64,000 nucleotides of DNA from Mycobacterium sp. 1245111.1 (GTDB taxonomy: Bacteria; Actinomycetota; Actinomycetes; Mycobacteriales; Mycobacteriaceae): NCBI RefSeq assembly GCF_001673405.1, contig NZ_LZLV01000004.1, forward strand, positions 1 through 64,000. The letters run 5' to 3'. Of this stretch, positions 25,747 through 37,161 are shown piece after piece; position 1 is the stretch's first letter, and each line of letters begins with the position of its first letter. The notes under the pieces were generated by a model. It did no database searches. It saw nothing but the letters and a program-made list of their open reading frames with translations, and was not told where the DNA came from. Both the position numbers and the translations under genes were made by a program.

Positions 25747-26592
25747 ATGATCGGACCGTTCGGCAAATCACACAAGGTGAGTCGCCACGCGCGGGCGGTG
25801 GTGACTGGCGCCGGCAGCGGAATCGGCGCCGCGTTCGCGATCGAACTAGCGAAGCGTGGCAGCCGGGTCGTCTGCAGCGACATCGACGAGGTCACTGCCA
25901 AGCGAACCGTCACGGCGATCATCGAATTCGGCGGTGACGCGGTCGCAATCCCCTGCGACGTCACCCAATTCGACGACGTCCAGAATCTGGCCACCCAATC
26001 CCAGTCGTGGTTCGGCGCCCCTCCCACGCTGGTGATCAACAATGCCGGAGTCGGCTCCGGTGGAGCACCGATCGGTGAACTGCCGCTTGAGGACTGGCAG
26101 TGGGTGCTCGGCATCAACCTGTGGGGGCCGATTTACGGCTCGCATGTGTTCGCGCCCATCCTGCGGGCGGGTGAGTCCGATGTCCCGCGGGGCATCATCA
26201 ACGTCGCCTCGGCCGCCGCGTTCGGCGCCGCGCCCGGCATGGGCGCCTACAACGTCAGCAAGGCCGGAGTGCTGATGTTGTCGGAGACTCTGGCAGCCGA
26301 ATTGTCCGGGAGCGGAGTCAAAGTCACCGTGCTCTGCCCGACGTTCGTCAAGACCAACATCATCGAAGCCGGTCGTATCTCAGACGGCGCAACGAAACTC
26401 GCGAACCGGGTCATGGGCTTGACCGGATTCACCGCGGAAAAGGTCGCCAAGACCTGCCTGGACGCCCATGACCGCGGCGACCTGTACTGCATGCCGCAAC
26501 TCGAAGCGAAGTTCGGCTGGAACATCAAGCGACTCGCACCAGGTACCTACACCCGCGCGGTCGGATTGCTGAACCGCGTCGCCCCGCTCTAG
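25747..26592 (+). CDS. Short-chain dehydrogenase/reductase
   Basis: 281 residues: cofactor motif VTGAGSGIGAAFA at about 19-31, NNAGVGSGG, catalytic INVASAAAFG and YNVSKAGVLM. The C-terminal extension (ANRVMGLTGFTAEKVAKTCL) resembles mycobacterial SDRs paired with flavin monooxygenases. It begins one base after the mbtJ stop with AGGAAAGGCGG as ribosome site. It forms a rightward operon with the diiron protein, monooxygenase and MerR gene. Substrate unknown. Confidence 0.9.
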   Translation: MIGPFGKSHKVSRHARAVVTGAGSGIGAAFAIELAKRGSRVVCSDIDEVTAKRTVTAIIEFGGDAVAIPCDVTQFDDVQNLATQSQSWFGAPPTLVINNAGVGSGGAPIGELPLEDWQWVLGINLWGPIYGSHVFAPILRAGESDVPRGIINVASAAAFGAAPGMGAYNVSKAGVLMLSETLAAELSGSGVKVTVLCPTFVKTNIIEAGRISDGATKLANRVMGLTGFTAEKVAKTCLDAHDRGDLYCMPQLEAKFGWNIKRLAPGTYTRAVGLLNRVAPL

Positions 26593-26623
26593 AGAGAAAC
26601 ACCAATCCGAAGGAGGATCGGCG

Positions 26624-27544
26624 ATGGCTATCGATATGGAAGCGATGCTGGCCAAGATCAAAGACCGGCAGTGGGCGCTGGCCGACATCGATTGGGACGC
26701 ACCGGGTGCCGAGATGATCACCGACGAACAACGGCCGCAGCTCAAGGCGTTCATGGCCGACCTGTGCTGGATCGAGAACATCGGTGCCAGGGGCTTCGCG
26801 GCGCTGGCCAAGAAGGCACCCACCCCGACCATCGGTGAGATCTACCGCTACTTCCACGCCGAGGAACAACGACACGCCAACGCCGAACTCGCGCTGATGA
26901 AGCGCTGGGGCATGCTCGAGGACGACGAGGTTCCCGAGCCCAACGTGAATATCCGGCTGGCCATCGACTGGCTGGACCGGTGGGCCGACGACATGCCCTT
27001 GTCGCTGCTCGGCACCGTCATCCCGATGCTCGAAGTCGCGCTCGACGGCGCACTGTTGAAGTTCCTCCTCGACGAGGTGCACGACCCGGTGTGTCATCAG
27101 GTGTTCGAGAAGATCAACAACGACGAATCACGGCATCTGGTGGTCGATTTCGAAGTGCTCGACCTGATCGGGCATGCGAGAATCCGGCGGCTGCTGATCG
27201 ACTTCGTCGGTCACAATGCCACCCCGGGGCTGATCATCGGCGCCGTCATGGGTGCACCGTTGATCAACCGGATCCGCAACGAGATCACCGACATGGGCAT
27301 GGAGCCCGAACGGCTCTACAAGGCCGTCAAGCGGTTCAAAGAGCTCGGCGACCGCGGCCAACACACCAGGCGGGTACCCACTTATCGATTCCTGCGCCGA
27401 TACGCCGGGGTGGTCACCAACCCGCGCCACCCCTACCATCTGCTGGCCAACTCGATGGTGTGGCTGTCCGATCGGTATCCGCGCCCGCTGCTGCCGTCGG
27501 TGCCGACCTGGGTCCGCGAAGTCACTCACGAGCCGGCGGCGTGA
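26624..27544 (+). CDS. Ferritin-like diiron protein
   Basis: 306 residues, all helical. Two metal-binding E-x2-H-type segments are visible, FHAEEQRHANAELAL at about 86-100 and NNDESRHLVVDFEVL at about 165-180, with helix Glu residues (WIENIG, MLEVALDG) completing a four-helix diiron site. Could be an oxidase, hydroxylase or oxygenase partner; storage function is unlikely from context. AAGGAGG precedes ATG 26624. Its TGA is followed within 3 bases by the monooxygenase ATG. Confidence 0.82.
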   Translation: MAIDMEAMLAKIKDRQWALADIDWDAPGAEMITDEQRPQLKAFMADLCWIENIGARGFAALAKKAPTPTIGEIYRYFHAEEQRHANAELALMKRWGMLEDDEVPEPNVNIRLAIDWLDRWADDMPLSLLGTVIPMLEVALDGALLKFLLDEVHDPVCHQVFEKINNDESRHLVVDFEVLDLIGHARIRRLLIDFVGHNATPGLIIGAVMGAPLINRIRNEITDMGMEPERLYKAVKRFKELGDRGQHTRRVPTYRFLRRYAGVVTNPRHPYHLLANSMVWLSDRYPRPLLPSVPTWVREVTHEPAA

Positions 27545-27546
27545 CC

Positions 27547-29040
27547 ATGGCGAAGGCACACACCTACGCGACGCTCATTGTGGGAGCCGGCTTCAGCGGT
27601 CTGGGCGCGGCGATCAAGCTCGCCCAGGCCGGCGTCGACGACGTCGTCATTCTGGAGCGCAGCGACCGAGTCGGCGGAACGTGGCGCGACACCAGCTATC
27701 CCGGTGCCAGTTGCGACATTCCATCGCTGCTGTACTCGTTCTCGTTCGTCAAGAACCCGACCTGGTCACGGACCTACTCGCCCGCCGACGAGATCCGCGA
27801 CCACATCGAAGAGATGGCCGATCGATTCGACATCCGTCGCCACATCCAGTTCGGGCAGGAGGTCACCGGGCTGTCTTTCGACGAGGACGCCGGGGTGTGG
27901 ACGGCAACCACAGCCACCCGCAAGCGTTTTCGGGCCCGCACGGTGATTCTGGCGTCCGGCCCACTACCGGATTCCAGCTTCCCCGACATCCGCGGCATCG
28001 AGACCTACCAGGGCCACACGATTCACAGCGCCCACTGGGACTCCGATTACGACTTCGCCGGCAAGCGGGTCGGGGTCATCGGCACCGGTGCCAGTGCGAT
28101 CCAGATCATCCCAGAACTGGTCAAGCAGGCCGACTTCGTCAAGGTGTTCCAGCGCACCCCGGGCTGGGTGTTGCCCCGCTTCGACTTTCCAACGCCGCCC
28201 GCCGTACAGACGGTATTCGCTAAAGCGCCTGCGGCGCAACAGCTTGCGCGCCAGGCGCTCTACTGGGGGCACGAGGCAAGCGCGACGGCATTGGTGTGGA
28301 ACACACCGTTGACGTCGCTGGTCGCCCGGCTGGGCAAGATGCACCTGCGCCGGCAGGTGAAAGACCCGTGGCTGCGCCGCCAGCTGACACCGGACTTCAC
28401 GCCCGGCTGCAAGCGGATGTTGGTATCCAGCGATTACTACCCCGCCCTGCAGCGCGACAACTGCAAGCTGATCGACTGGCCGATCGCGACGCTCAGCCCG
28501 GTCGGTCTGCGCACCAGCGACGGCATCGAACACCACCTGGACTGCCTGGTGTTCGCCACGGGCTACGACGTACACCTCACCGGCCCACCGTTCCCGGTCA
28601 CCGGTCTGGGCGGGCGTTCGCTGAGCGCCGAATGGGCCGATGGCGCACAGGCTTACAAGAGCGCCAGCGCGCACGGTTACCCGAACTTGTTCTTCATGAC
28701 CGGCCCGAACTCCGGGCCCGGCCACAACTCGCTGCTGGTCTACATCGAAGGCCAACTCGACTACGCCGTCCGTGGCATCACCACCATCCTCGACAGCGAC
28801 CTGCGCTACCTCGACGTTCGCCAGGACGTGCAGCGCCGCTACAACGAACGCATTCAACGGCGACTGACCAAGACGACCTGGATGTCGGGCTGCAGCAGTT
28901 GGTATTTGACCAAGGACGGACGCAACGTCTCGATGTACCCGGGATTCGCCACCCAGTATCTTCGACAGATGCGCGACTTCCAGTACGCCGACTACGACGC
29001 TGTCGAGCACGCAGCGATGCGCGTGAGCTCATCTGCCTGA
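27547..29040 (+). CDS. Baeyer-Villiger-type flavin monooxygenase
   Basis: 497 residues: FAD motif VGAGFSGLGAAIKL at about 11-24, VGGTWRDTSYPGASCD, BVMO-like fingerprint YQGHTIHSAHWD near 152, NADPH motif IGTGASAIQIIPEL near 180. A second, distinct homologue of the enzyme at 13823-15292. The open frame extends leftward through the diiron gene, but ATG 27547 begins the FAD domain 2 bases after the previous stop. With the SDR, diiron protein and MerR it forms a module reminiscent of lipid-modifying operons such as mymA; this similarity is by gene type only. Confidence 0.9.
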   Translation: MAKAHTYATLIVGAGFSGLGAAIKLAQAGVDDVVILERSDRVGGTWRDTSYPGASCDIPSLLYSFSFVKNPTWSRTYSPADEIRDHIEEMADRFDIRRHIQFGQEVTGLSFDEDAGVWTATTATRKRFRARTVILASGPLPDSSFPDIRGIETYQGHTIHSAHWDSDYDFAGKRVGVIGTGASAIQIIPELVKQADFVKVFQRTPGWVLPRFDFPTPPAVQTVFAKAPAAQQLARQALYWGHEASATALVWNTPLTSLVARLGKMHLRRQVKDPWLRRQLTPDFTPGCKRMLVSSDYYPALQRDNCKLIDWPIATLSPVGLRTSDGIEHHLDCLVFATGYDVHLTGPPFPVTGLGGRSLSAEWADGAQAYKSASAHGYPNLFFMTGPNSGPGHNSLLVYIEGQLDYAVRGITTILDSDLRYLDVRQDVQRRYNERIQRRLTKTTWMSGCSSWYLTKDGRNVSMYPGFATQYLRQMRDFQYADYDAVEHAAMRVSSSA

Positions 29041-29044
29041 CCCG

Positions 29045-31345
<2,301 letters not shown>

Positions 31346-31413
31346 GAAGCGCTGGGGAAGTCCGGTCGTTGTGACGCTGACCACCGCCGGCCGGGCGGAC
31401 GCCGGCGGCACCG

Positions 31414-31605
31414 TCACGACAGCGTGATCGCGCGCTCCGGGCAATTTCGTTCCGCGTCGCGGCCCTCGGTCTCCAGGTCACCCGAGACTTCTTCGGCGAT
31501 CACGATCGCATGCCCGACGTCGTCGGCGTCGAAGACTTTCGGCGCCAGGGCGTAACAGCGCCCATGACCGACGCAGCGATCCGCGTCCACTTCCACGCGT
31601 GTCAC
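31414..31605 (-). CDS. Small P450-partner ferredoxin with a CxxHxxC motif
   Basis: 63 residues. The iron-sulfur motif is C-V-G-H-G-R-C near residues 9-15, then the distal C-P in ERNCPERAI. The usual middle Cys is replaced by His, so a 3Fe-4S or His-ligated 4Fe-4S cluster is expected, as in other mycobacterial P450 ferredoxins. GTG 31605 overlaps the P450 stop (GTGA). It should donate electrons to the adjacent P450. Confidence 0.9.
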   Translation of the reverse strand: MTRVEVDADRCVGHGRCYALAPKVFDADDVGHAIVIAEEVSGDLETEGRDAERNCPERAITLS

Positions 31606-32774
31606 GGGGCGGAGACCGGGAATGTCAGTGGGAGCGACTCCACCGACCGCAAGGCTGCGGTGTAAACCAATTCGGTACCGGGCTTGATGGCGTAATCGGG
31701 TATGCGGCGGTGGAATTCGCGCAATGCCACTCGCAGCTCCATCCGTGCCAGATGGGAGCCGAGGCAGCGGTGCGGACCGCCGCCGAAAGCGCGGTGCCGG
31801 TTCGGGTTGCGACCGAAGTCGACGACGTCGGGATCGGGAAATTCGGCCGGATCGGTGTTCGCCGCGCCGAGCAACGGACTGACCCGATCCCCCTTGCTGA
31901 TCGGACAGCCGCTGACCTCTACGTCTTCCGTTGCCACCCGTACGACGCCGGGAACTGGTGTCTCCCAACGCAATAACTCCTCAATGGCGCTGGGGAGAAT
32001 GTCAGGCTGCTTGACGAGCTGATGGCGATGCTCGGGGTGGCGGGCCAGATAAACGAAGAAGCAATCCAGCGAGTCGGTGACCGTGTCCAGACCGGCGATC
32101 AGGAAGAGGAAACAGATGTCGAGGATTTCCTCGCGCGTCAGCGGTTCTCCCTCGATCCGTGCCGCAATGAGCGAGGACATCACGTCGTCGCGGGGGTTGG
32201 CGATGTGATCGTCGATCGCGCGCTCGAAATAGTCGTAGATCTGCTGGGCCGCGGGCGCGGTAGCGTCCCGGCGCTCGTAACCGGAGGCATTCTCCGGGCG
32301 GATCACGCCGTCCTTCCACTGCAGGAACTGGTCCAGATCCTCCAACGGCAGGCCGAGGAGTTGCAGGAACACTGTGCACGGGAGCGGCACCGCGAACTCC
32401 TCGTGGAAATCGCATTCGCCGCGGCCCGCGAAGCGGTCAATCATCTCGTTGACCAGCTCGGTGACGCGGGGTTCGCGTCGGGCCATCTCCCGGGGAGTGA
32501 ACAGCGGGTCGAGGATGCGGCGGTACTTGGCGTGGTCGGGTGGGTCGATCTGCAAGGGGATCAGCGGGCGGATGTTGCCCAGATCGACGGCGTCCATGCT
32601 CGACGAGAACAACTCGGTGTGCTTGAGTGTCATCTCAATGTCGGCCAATCGGCTGAGCACCACCGCCTGCGGCGACCGGAACACCGGGTTCGACTCCCGC
32701 AAGGCCTTGTACATCGGCTGCGGCTCGGCGACGCCGGCCATCGTCTGATCGACATACGCTTCGGCTTCTGTCAT
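31602..32774 (-). CDS. Cytochrome P450
   Basis: 390 residues. I-helix AGLDTVTDSLD near 238 (acid-Thr pair), ExxR in EELLRWETP, heme loop FGGGPHRCLGSHLAR with Cys near 345. Soluble bacterial type. Coupled to its ferredoxin. CYP family and substrate cannot be assigned by eye. The 32775-32909 spacer to the divergent 13E12 gene carries a LexA-type box at its far end. Confidence 0.94.
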   Translation of the reverse strand: MTEAEAYVDQTMAGVAEPQPMYKALRESNPVFRSPQAVVLSRLADIEMTLKHTELFSSSMDAVDLGNIRPLIPLQIDPPDHAKYRRILDPLFTPREMARREPRVTELVNEMIDRFAGRGECDFHEEFAVPLPCTVFLQLLGLPLEDLDQFLQWKDGVIRPENASGYERRDATAPAAQQIYDYFERAIDDHIANPRDDVMSSLIAARIEGEPLTREEILDICFLFLIAGLDTVTDSLDCFFVYLARHPEHRHQLVKQPDILPSAIEELLRWETPVPGVVRVATEDVEVSGCPISKGDRVSPLLGAANTDPAEFPDPDVVDFGRNPNRHRAFGGGPHRCLGSHLARMELRVALREFHRRIPDYAIKPGTELVYTAALRSVESLPLTFPVSAP

Positions 32775-32901
32775 CCGGTCAGCGTGACACCAAATGCGGT
32801 TCGACGGACGCGATCCGCACTATTGCTGTGCGCCAGCTCAGCACGTTGCGGACCAGGCGGAACGCCGCGCTGGCCCGACTTGTCGTAGCTCCCACGTACT
32901 A

Positions 32902-32917
32902 TCGAATATATGTTCGA
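32902..32917 (+). promoter_or_regulatory. SOS (LexA) box overlapping the 13E12 start codon
   Basis: TCGAATATATGTTCGA differs at one position from the mycobacterial SOS box TCGAAC-N4-GTTCGA. The ATG of the next gene (32910) lies inside it, so the right half-site also encodes the first residues M-F-D. Confidence 0.85.
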
Positions 32918-34376
32918 TTCATGTTCATCGGCGGCGGTTGTGCCGACGTTCGTCGGTGTGGACGACGCCGGCGTGGTGGACGCCATCACCGACGCGGCTC
33001 GCCAGCAGAACGCGACATGCGGGTTGGAATTGGCGGCAGTCGGCGAGCTGTATGCACGCCGCGCACCCGAGGATGATATCGATCGTGCGAACTGGGCCAT
33101 CGACGGTCATGAGAACGTCGTGGCCGAAGTAGCCGCGGCCTTGGGTATCAGCCGAGGCCGCGCACGAGGCCGGCTGCACTATGCGATCGCCTTGCGTGAG
33201 CGGCTGCCCCGTGTCGCCGAAGTTTTTGCGCGCGGGCTCATGGACTTTCGGATGATGGCCGCGGTCGTATCTCGGACCGAACTGGTTGAGGATCCGGTGT
33301 TGATCGCCAAGGTGGATGCCGCCATCGCCAGGCACGCGCCAAAGTGGATGCGGCTATCCGGGCCAAGGCTTTTCGAGCGCATCGATATGTGGATCATGCG
33401 ATTCGATCCCGCCGGTAAGCGAGTACCGAAGGAACGCACTGAGAATCGCTACGTCGAAATCGCTGCCACGGATGGGGGTTTGGCCGGAGTCTGGGCGCAA
33501 CTGCACGCTGCCGACGGAGTGGCTTTGGATCAGAAGCTGCACTCGATTGCCGACACGGTCTGCGCCGCAGATCCGCGAACCAAGCAGCAACGCCGCGCGG
33601 ACGCCCTGGCCGCGTTGGTCGCCGGGCTGACGGAGATGCGTTGTCAATGCGGTTCGCCACGCTGCTCGGCAGCTCAACGGCGTCCCGCCACCGACGTGGT
33701 GATTCACGTCTTGGCCGAGCAAGCGACGATCGACGGTGACTCACAGTCGCCCGGATATCTGCAATCGTTCGGGCCGTTGGACTCACACACGGTGCGCAAC
33801 ATGGCGACAACCGCGAAGATCAAGCCGCTGGTGATGCCGTCGTCCGACCCTGAGCCACGTTATCGGCCGTCGGCGGCGTTGGCGGAGTTTGTCCGGTGCC
33901 GGGACTTGACGTGCCGCTTCCCCGGCTGCGACAAGCCGGCCGAAGTGTGCGATATCGACCACACCGTGCCATTTCCGATGGGCCCAACACATGCATCGAA
34001 TCTGAAATTGCTGTGTCGTTACCACCATTTGCTGAAGACGTTCTACACGCGGTGCGGCGGCTGGGCGGATCATCAGCTACCTGATGGCACCGTTGAGTGG
34101 GCCGCCCCGACCGGACACACCTACGCGACGACCCCGGGCGGCAGCATCTTCTTTCCGCAGTTGGCTACGTCTACCGGAGCGCTAATGGTCGCTCAGCGTG
34201 ATGAATCGTCCAGCAGCGCCCGGGGATTGATGATGCCGACCCGCCGCCGGACCCGCGCCGCCGAGCGCGCCGCCCGCATCACCGCCGAACGACGCATCAA
34301 CGATACCAGGATCGCCGAAGAACACCGACAACGCCAAGAATGGCTCGCCGCCACCTACGAGCCACCACCGTTCTGA
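32910..34376 (+). CDS. 13E12/DUF222-family protein with C-terminal HNH nuclease domain
   Basis: 488 residues. DUF222 helical region at about 20-300, then an HNH domain at about 335-395: CRFPGCDKPAEVCDIDHTVPF with paired Cys, catalytic His in DIDH, and NLKLLCRYHHLLK. A basic tail (MMPTRRRTRAAERAAR) follows. The REP13E12 family is repeated in mycobacterial genomes and is linked to SOS control and, in M. tuberculosis, to phage integration. The start codon is embedded in the LexA box, implying leaderless or nearly leaderless translation. A second copy is not present in this window. Confidence 0.9.
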   Translation: MFDSCSSAAVVPTFVGVDDAGVVDAITDAARQQNATCGLELAAVGELYARRAPEDDIDRANWAIDGHENVVAEVAAALGISRGRARGRLHYAIALRERLPRVAEVFARGLMDFRMMAAVVSRTELVEDPVLIAKVDAAIARHAPKWMRLSGPRLFERIDMWIMRFDPAGKRVPKERTENRYVEIAATDGGLAGVWAQLHAADGVALDQKLHSIADTVCAADPRTKQQRRADALAALVAGLTEMRCQCGSPRCSAAQRRPATDVVIHVLAEQATIDGDSQSPGYLQSFGPLDSHTVRNMATTAKIKPLVMPSSDPEPRYRPSAALAEFVRCRDLTCRFPGCDKPAEVCDIDHTVPFPMGPTHASNLKLLCRYHHLLKTFYTRCGGWADHQLPDGTVEWAAPTGHTYATTPGGSIFFPQLATSTGALMVAQRDESSSSARGLMMPTRRRTRAAERAARITAERRINDTRIAEEHRQRQEWLAATYEPPPF

Positions 34377-34383
34377 TTGCAGG

Positions 34384-35700
34384 TCAACGGTTTACCGCGA
34401 ACAGCCGCCATTCGCCGGGCACACCCTTGAGCTGGTGGGTGCCGCGCTCCTCGAACTCAAGCCCTGACCCGATCACCAGATCGCGCAGCGTGCTGGACAC
34501 CAACACGTCATTCACCCCGGCCAGGGCGCTCACCCGCGCCCCGATATGCACGGCGATCCCACCGATGTCCTCGCCGCGCAGTTCGCACTCGCCGGTGTGC
34601 AACCCCGCGCGCACCTCGATACCGAGCGATTGCACCGCGTCGCGAATTGCCATGGCACAGCGGATCCCTCGCTGCGGTCCGTCGAACATCGCCAGGAACC
34701 CATCACCCGAGGTGTTCACTTCGCGACCGCGAAACCGCGCGAGCTGCGAGCGGACGATGGCGTCGTGTGCGTCAAGCAGCGCATGCCAGTCACGGTCGCC
34801 CATCTCCGCCGCGCGGCGCGTCGAATCCACGATGTCGGTGAACAACACCGTGGCGAGAACACGGTCATCGGCCACGTCGGCCTGGTGACCGGTGAGAAAT
34901 TCGGCGATCTCCCGGAAGGACTGGCGCCAAGGTTCGACGAAGTGGAGGATGTTGCGCCCCGGAAGCTCAACGTATTTCGCGCCCGGTATGCGATCAGCGA
35001 CGTCCTTGCCCCACTCGGGTGGGATCAGCGGGTCGTCGGTGTGATGGAGGACGAGTGTCGGGACGCGGACGGTGGGAAGCAACACACGCACGTCCATTTC
35101 GGCCACCAGAGGCAGCATGCGAGCAAAGGTTCCTGGACTCGCCGCCAGGCGTTCGTGTTGCGCCCAGGCTGCCCGGATCTCCTCGTTCCACGGCATGTCC
35201 GGATTCATCGCATGCTGCATTTCCCCTGTGCCCCACGCGGCGACCGTGGCAGCAGTGATCTGCTCTGGTGTGGGTCCCTCGGTGCGCTCAGCCCTCGGAT
35301 CCGCGTAGCCCTCCAGCACGACCAGCCCGGCTGTGCGCGACGGATGTGTTGCCGCGAAAAGCCCCCCCGTCGCGAGCGCGCCGGTGCTTGCGAGGAGGAC
35401 CGCTTCGCTACTCCCGAGATCGTTCAACACGGCGGTGATGCTGTCGGCCCATTGCTCCAAGGTTGGCAGCGCGCCCGACGTGACGGGATCGGACGCTCCG
35501 GTGCCTGGTTGGTCGAAGAAGATCAGCCGACCGAGCGATGTCATCGCCTCGACCCAGCCTCGAAGAGACGGCTGCTCAGGAAAGACCTCACAGTTGCTGA
35601 ACCGCGCCGGGACGAACACGATGTCGCGCTCACCCGGAGGCGACGCCCGATAGGCGACGCGCAAGTCCCCGTTCATCGCATAGCGCGTCTCCGAGAACAT
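34384..35700 (-). CDS. Alpha/beta-hydrolase fused to a class III nucleotide cyclase
   Basis: 438 residues. N-terminal alpha/beta-hydrolase fold (about 1-265). Its expected nucleophile elbow reads LASTGALATG, leaving no normal G-x-S-x-G and perhaps Thr at the nucleophile site. C-terminal cyclase (about 280-438) with metal Asp in LFTDIVDST and in NTSGDGFLA, and GIAVHIGARVSAL where the usual transition-state Asn is His. The layout matches M. tuberculosis Rv1900c (LipJ), a cyclase of reduced activity. It should make cAMP; the hydrolase part may be a sensor. Convergent with the 13E12 gene, 7 bases apart. Confidence 0.9.
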   Translation of the reverse strand: MFSETRYAMNGDLRVAYRASPPGERDIVFVPARFSNCEVFPEQPSLRGWVEAMTSLGRLIFFDQPGTGASDPVTSGALPTLEQWADSITAVLNDLGSSEAVLLASTGALATGGLFAATHPSRTAGLVVLEGYADPRAERTEGPTPEQITAATVAAWGTGEMQHAMNPDMPWNEEIRAAWAQHERLAASPGTFARMLPLVAEMDVRVLLPTVRVPTLVLHHTDDPLIPPEWGKDVADRIPGAKYVELPGRNILHFVEPWRQSFREIAEFLTGHQADVADDRVLATVLFTDIVDSTRRAAEMGDRDWHALLDAHDAIVRSQLARFRGREVNTSGDGFLAMFDGPQRGIRCAMAIRDAVQSLGIEVRAGLHTGECELRGEDIGGIAVHIGARVSALAGVNDVLVSSTLRDLVIGSGLEFEERGTHQLKGVPGEWRLFAVNR

Positions 35701-35754
35701 TGCGGAAGTCTAGGCCGAGGGAGGATTCCGTTATCGCTTTGCCGCAACACACCG

Positions 35755-36927
35755 CTAACCCAGCAGGCTGCGCACCACACCGTCGGCGAGCAACCGCCCT
35801 CGATCGGTGAGCACCAGGCCATCGCCTTCGCGCACGAGTAGACCGTCCTCGATGGCCGTGTCGGCGCGTCCGCGCTCGGCCTCGTCCAGCAGTTCGACCG
35901 AAAGACCCTGGCGCAGCCGGATTCTCAGCAGCACGTCCTCGGTGTGCCGGCTGGCAGCGTCGAGCTGTTCGAAGCCGGCCACCGGCAAGGTCGCGTCGCC
36001 GAGAAGTTGTGCATAAGCATTGGGGTGCTTGACATTCCACCAGCGAGTCGTGCCGACGAAGCTGTGCGCGCCGGGGCCCGCGCCCCACCACTGGCCCCCG
36101 TTCCAATAGCCGAGATTGTGTCGGCATTCCCCACCCGCGCGACTCCAATTGGACACCTCGTACCACTCGAACCCTGCCGTCGACAACCGCTCGTCGACCA
36201 ACTCATAACGATGGGCGAGCACGTCGTCGTCCGGGGCGGCCAATTCGCCGCTGCGGACTCGTCGCGCCATCGCGGTCCCCTCCTCGACGACCAGTGCGTA
36301 GGCGGAGACATGGTCGACGCCGGTATCGATCGCGGTGTCGACCGAGCGGAGCAGATCGTCGTCGGTCTCCCCCGGTGTGCCGTAGATCAGGTCGAGGCTG
36401 ACGTGCTCGAATCCCTCGGCGAGCGCCTCGCGGGCCGCCGCCGCGGACCGGTTCGGCGTGTGGATCCGGTCGAGAACACCCAATACGTGCGGCGCCACCG
36501 ACTGCATGCCCAACGACACCCTGGTGCAGCCGGCCGCGCGAGCGGCGGCGAAAAAGTCCGGCCACGCCGACTCGGGGTTGGCCTCGGTGGTCACCTCGGC
36601 GTCGACGGCCAACTCGAAATTGTCCCGCACCGAGTTCAGCACCTGGGTCAGGCGCTGCGGACCCAGCAGTGACGGCGTCCCGCCGCCGATGAAGACGGTC
36701 TGGGCGGTCGGTCCGCCCATCCTGGCGGCGGCCAGTTCGAGCTCTGCCGCCAGCACTTCCAACCACGCGTCCGGGTTGACGCCACCCAATTCCGCTGGCG
36801 TGTAGGTGTTGAAGTCGCAGTAACCGCAGCGGGTGAAGCAGAACGGCACGTGGATATAGAGGCCGAACGGCCCGTCGGGGCTGAACTGCAGGTCAGGAAG
36901 CCCGACTGGCGAGGTGGATGCCGTCAC
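35755..36927 (-). CDS. hemW: HemW-like radical SAM protein (HemN family)
   Basis: 390 residues. Radical SAM cluster motif CFTRCGYCDF at about 29-38 (C-x3-C-x2-C), preceded by YIHVPFC. GGGTP glycine-rich SAM motif in VFIGGGTPSLLG. The C-terminal HemN_C domain includes NLGYWNGGQWWGAGPGAHSF. This pattern (no extra N-terminal Cys, short length) is the heme chaperone HemW rather than true HemN, although older mycobacterial annotations call it hemN. Start GTG 36927. The 36928-37065 spacer holds the divergent promoter of the sulfur operon. Confidence 0.9.
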   Translation of the reverse strand: MTASTSPVGLPDLQFSPDGPFGLYIHVPFCFTRCGYCDFNTYTPAELGGVNPDAWLEVLAAELELAAARMGGPTAQTVFIGGGTPSLLGPQRLTQVLNSVRDNFELAVDAEVTTEANPESAWPDFFAAARAAGCTRVSLGMQSVAPHVLGVLDRIHTPNRSAAAAREALAEGFEHVSLDLIYGTPGETDDDLLRSVDTAIDTGVDHVSAYALVVEEGTAMARRVRSGELAAPDDDVLAHRYELVDERLSTAGFEWYEVSNWSRAGGECRHNLGYWNGGQWWGAGPGAHSFVGTTRWWNVKHPNAYAQLLGDATLPVAGFEQLDAASRHTEDVLLRIRLRQGLSVELLDEAERGRADTAIEDGLLVREGDGLVLTDRGRLLADGVVRSLLG

Positions 36928-37065
36928 GTCTTCCTAATATCCCCGAGTGCGGGCGCAACCTCCACCGCTGGCCTCCCCCGCGGCCGCCGCCGGCCGTTCT
37001 GCTCACGGTGAGCGAAATTCGCACCTGGTAGCTATGGTCGGCGACTTCCGTGGCACAATGGTCGG

Positions 37066-37161
37066 GTGACCGTCGCCCACTACAGCCAGAACCGCATTGC
37101 GCTGGTGGCGCGCCGTCACGTCGACTTCAAGCGTGTATGCAGCTGTCGCTGTCTGGCTTGA
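37066..37161 (+). CDS. Leaderless Cys-ending leader peptide upstream of sirA
   Basis: A 31-residue ORF starting GTG 37066 and ending RVCSCRCLA-stop, with three Cys in the last seven residues. A CACAAT -10-like hexamer at 37054-37059 places the transcript start on the GTG, so translation is leaderless. Leaderless poly-Cys ORFs before sulfur genes are described in mycobacteria as cysteine-responsive attenuators: scarce Cys-tRNA stalls the ribosome and relieves termination. sirA starts 115 bases later. That mechanism is inferred here. Confidence 0.82.
   Translation: MTVAHYSQNRIALVARRHVDFKRVCSCRCLA

Noticed and set aside
26980..27546. Upstream extension of the second monooxygenase
   Set aside because: It overlaps the diiron gene in another frame and carries no conserved sequence; ATG 27547 starts the FAD domain.
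35755..36927. True oxygen-independent coproporphyrinogen oxidase HemN
   Set aside because: The short length and plain C-x3-C-x2-C start fit HemW better.
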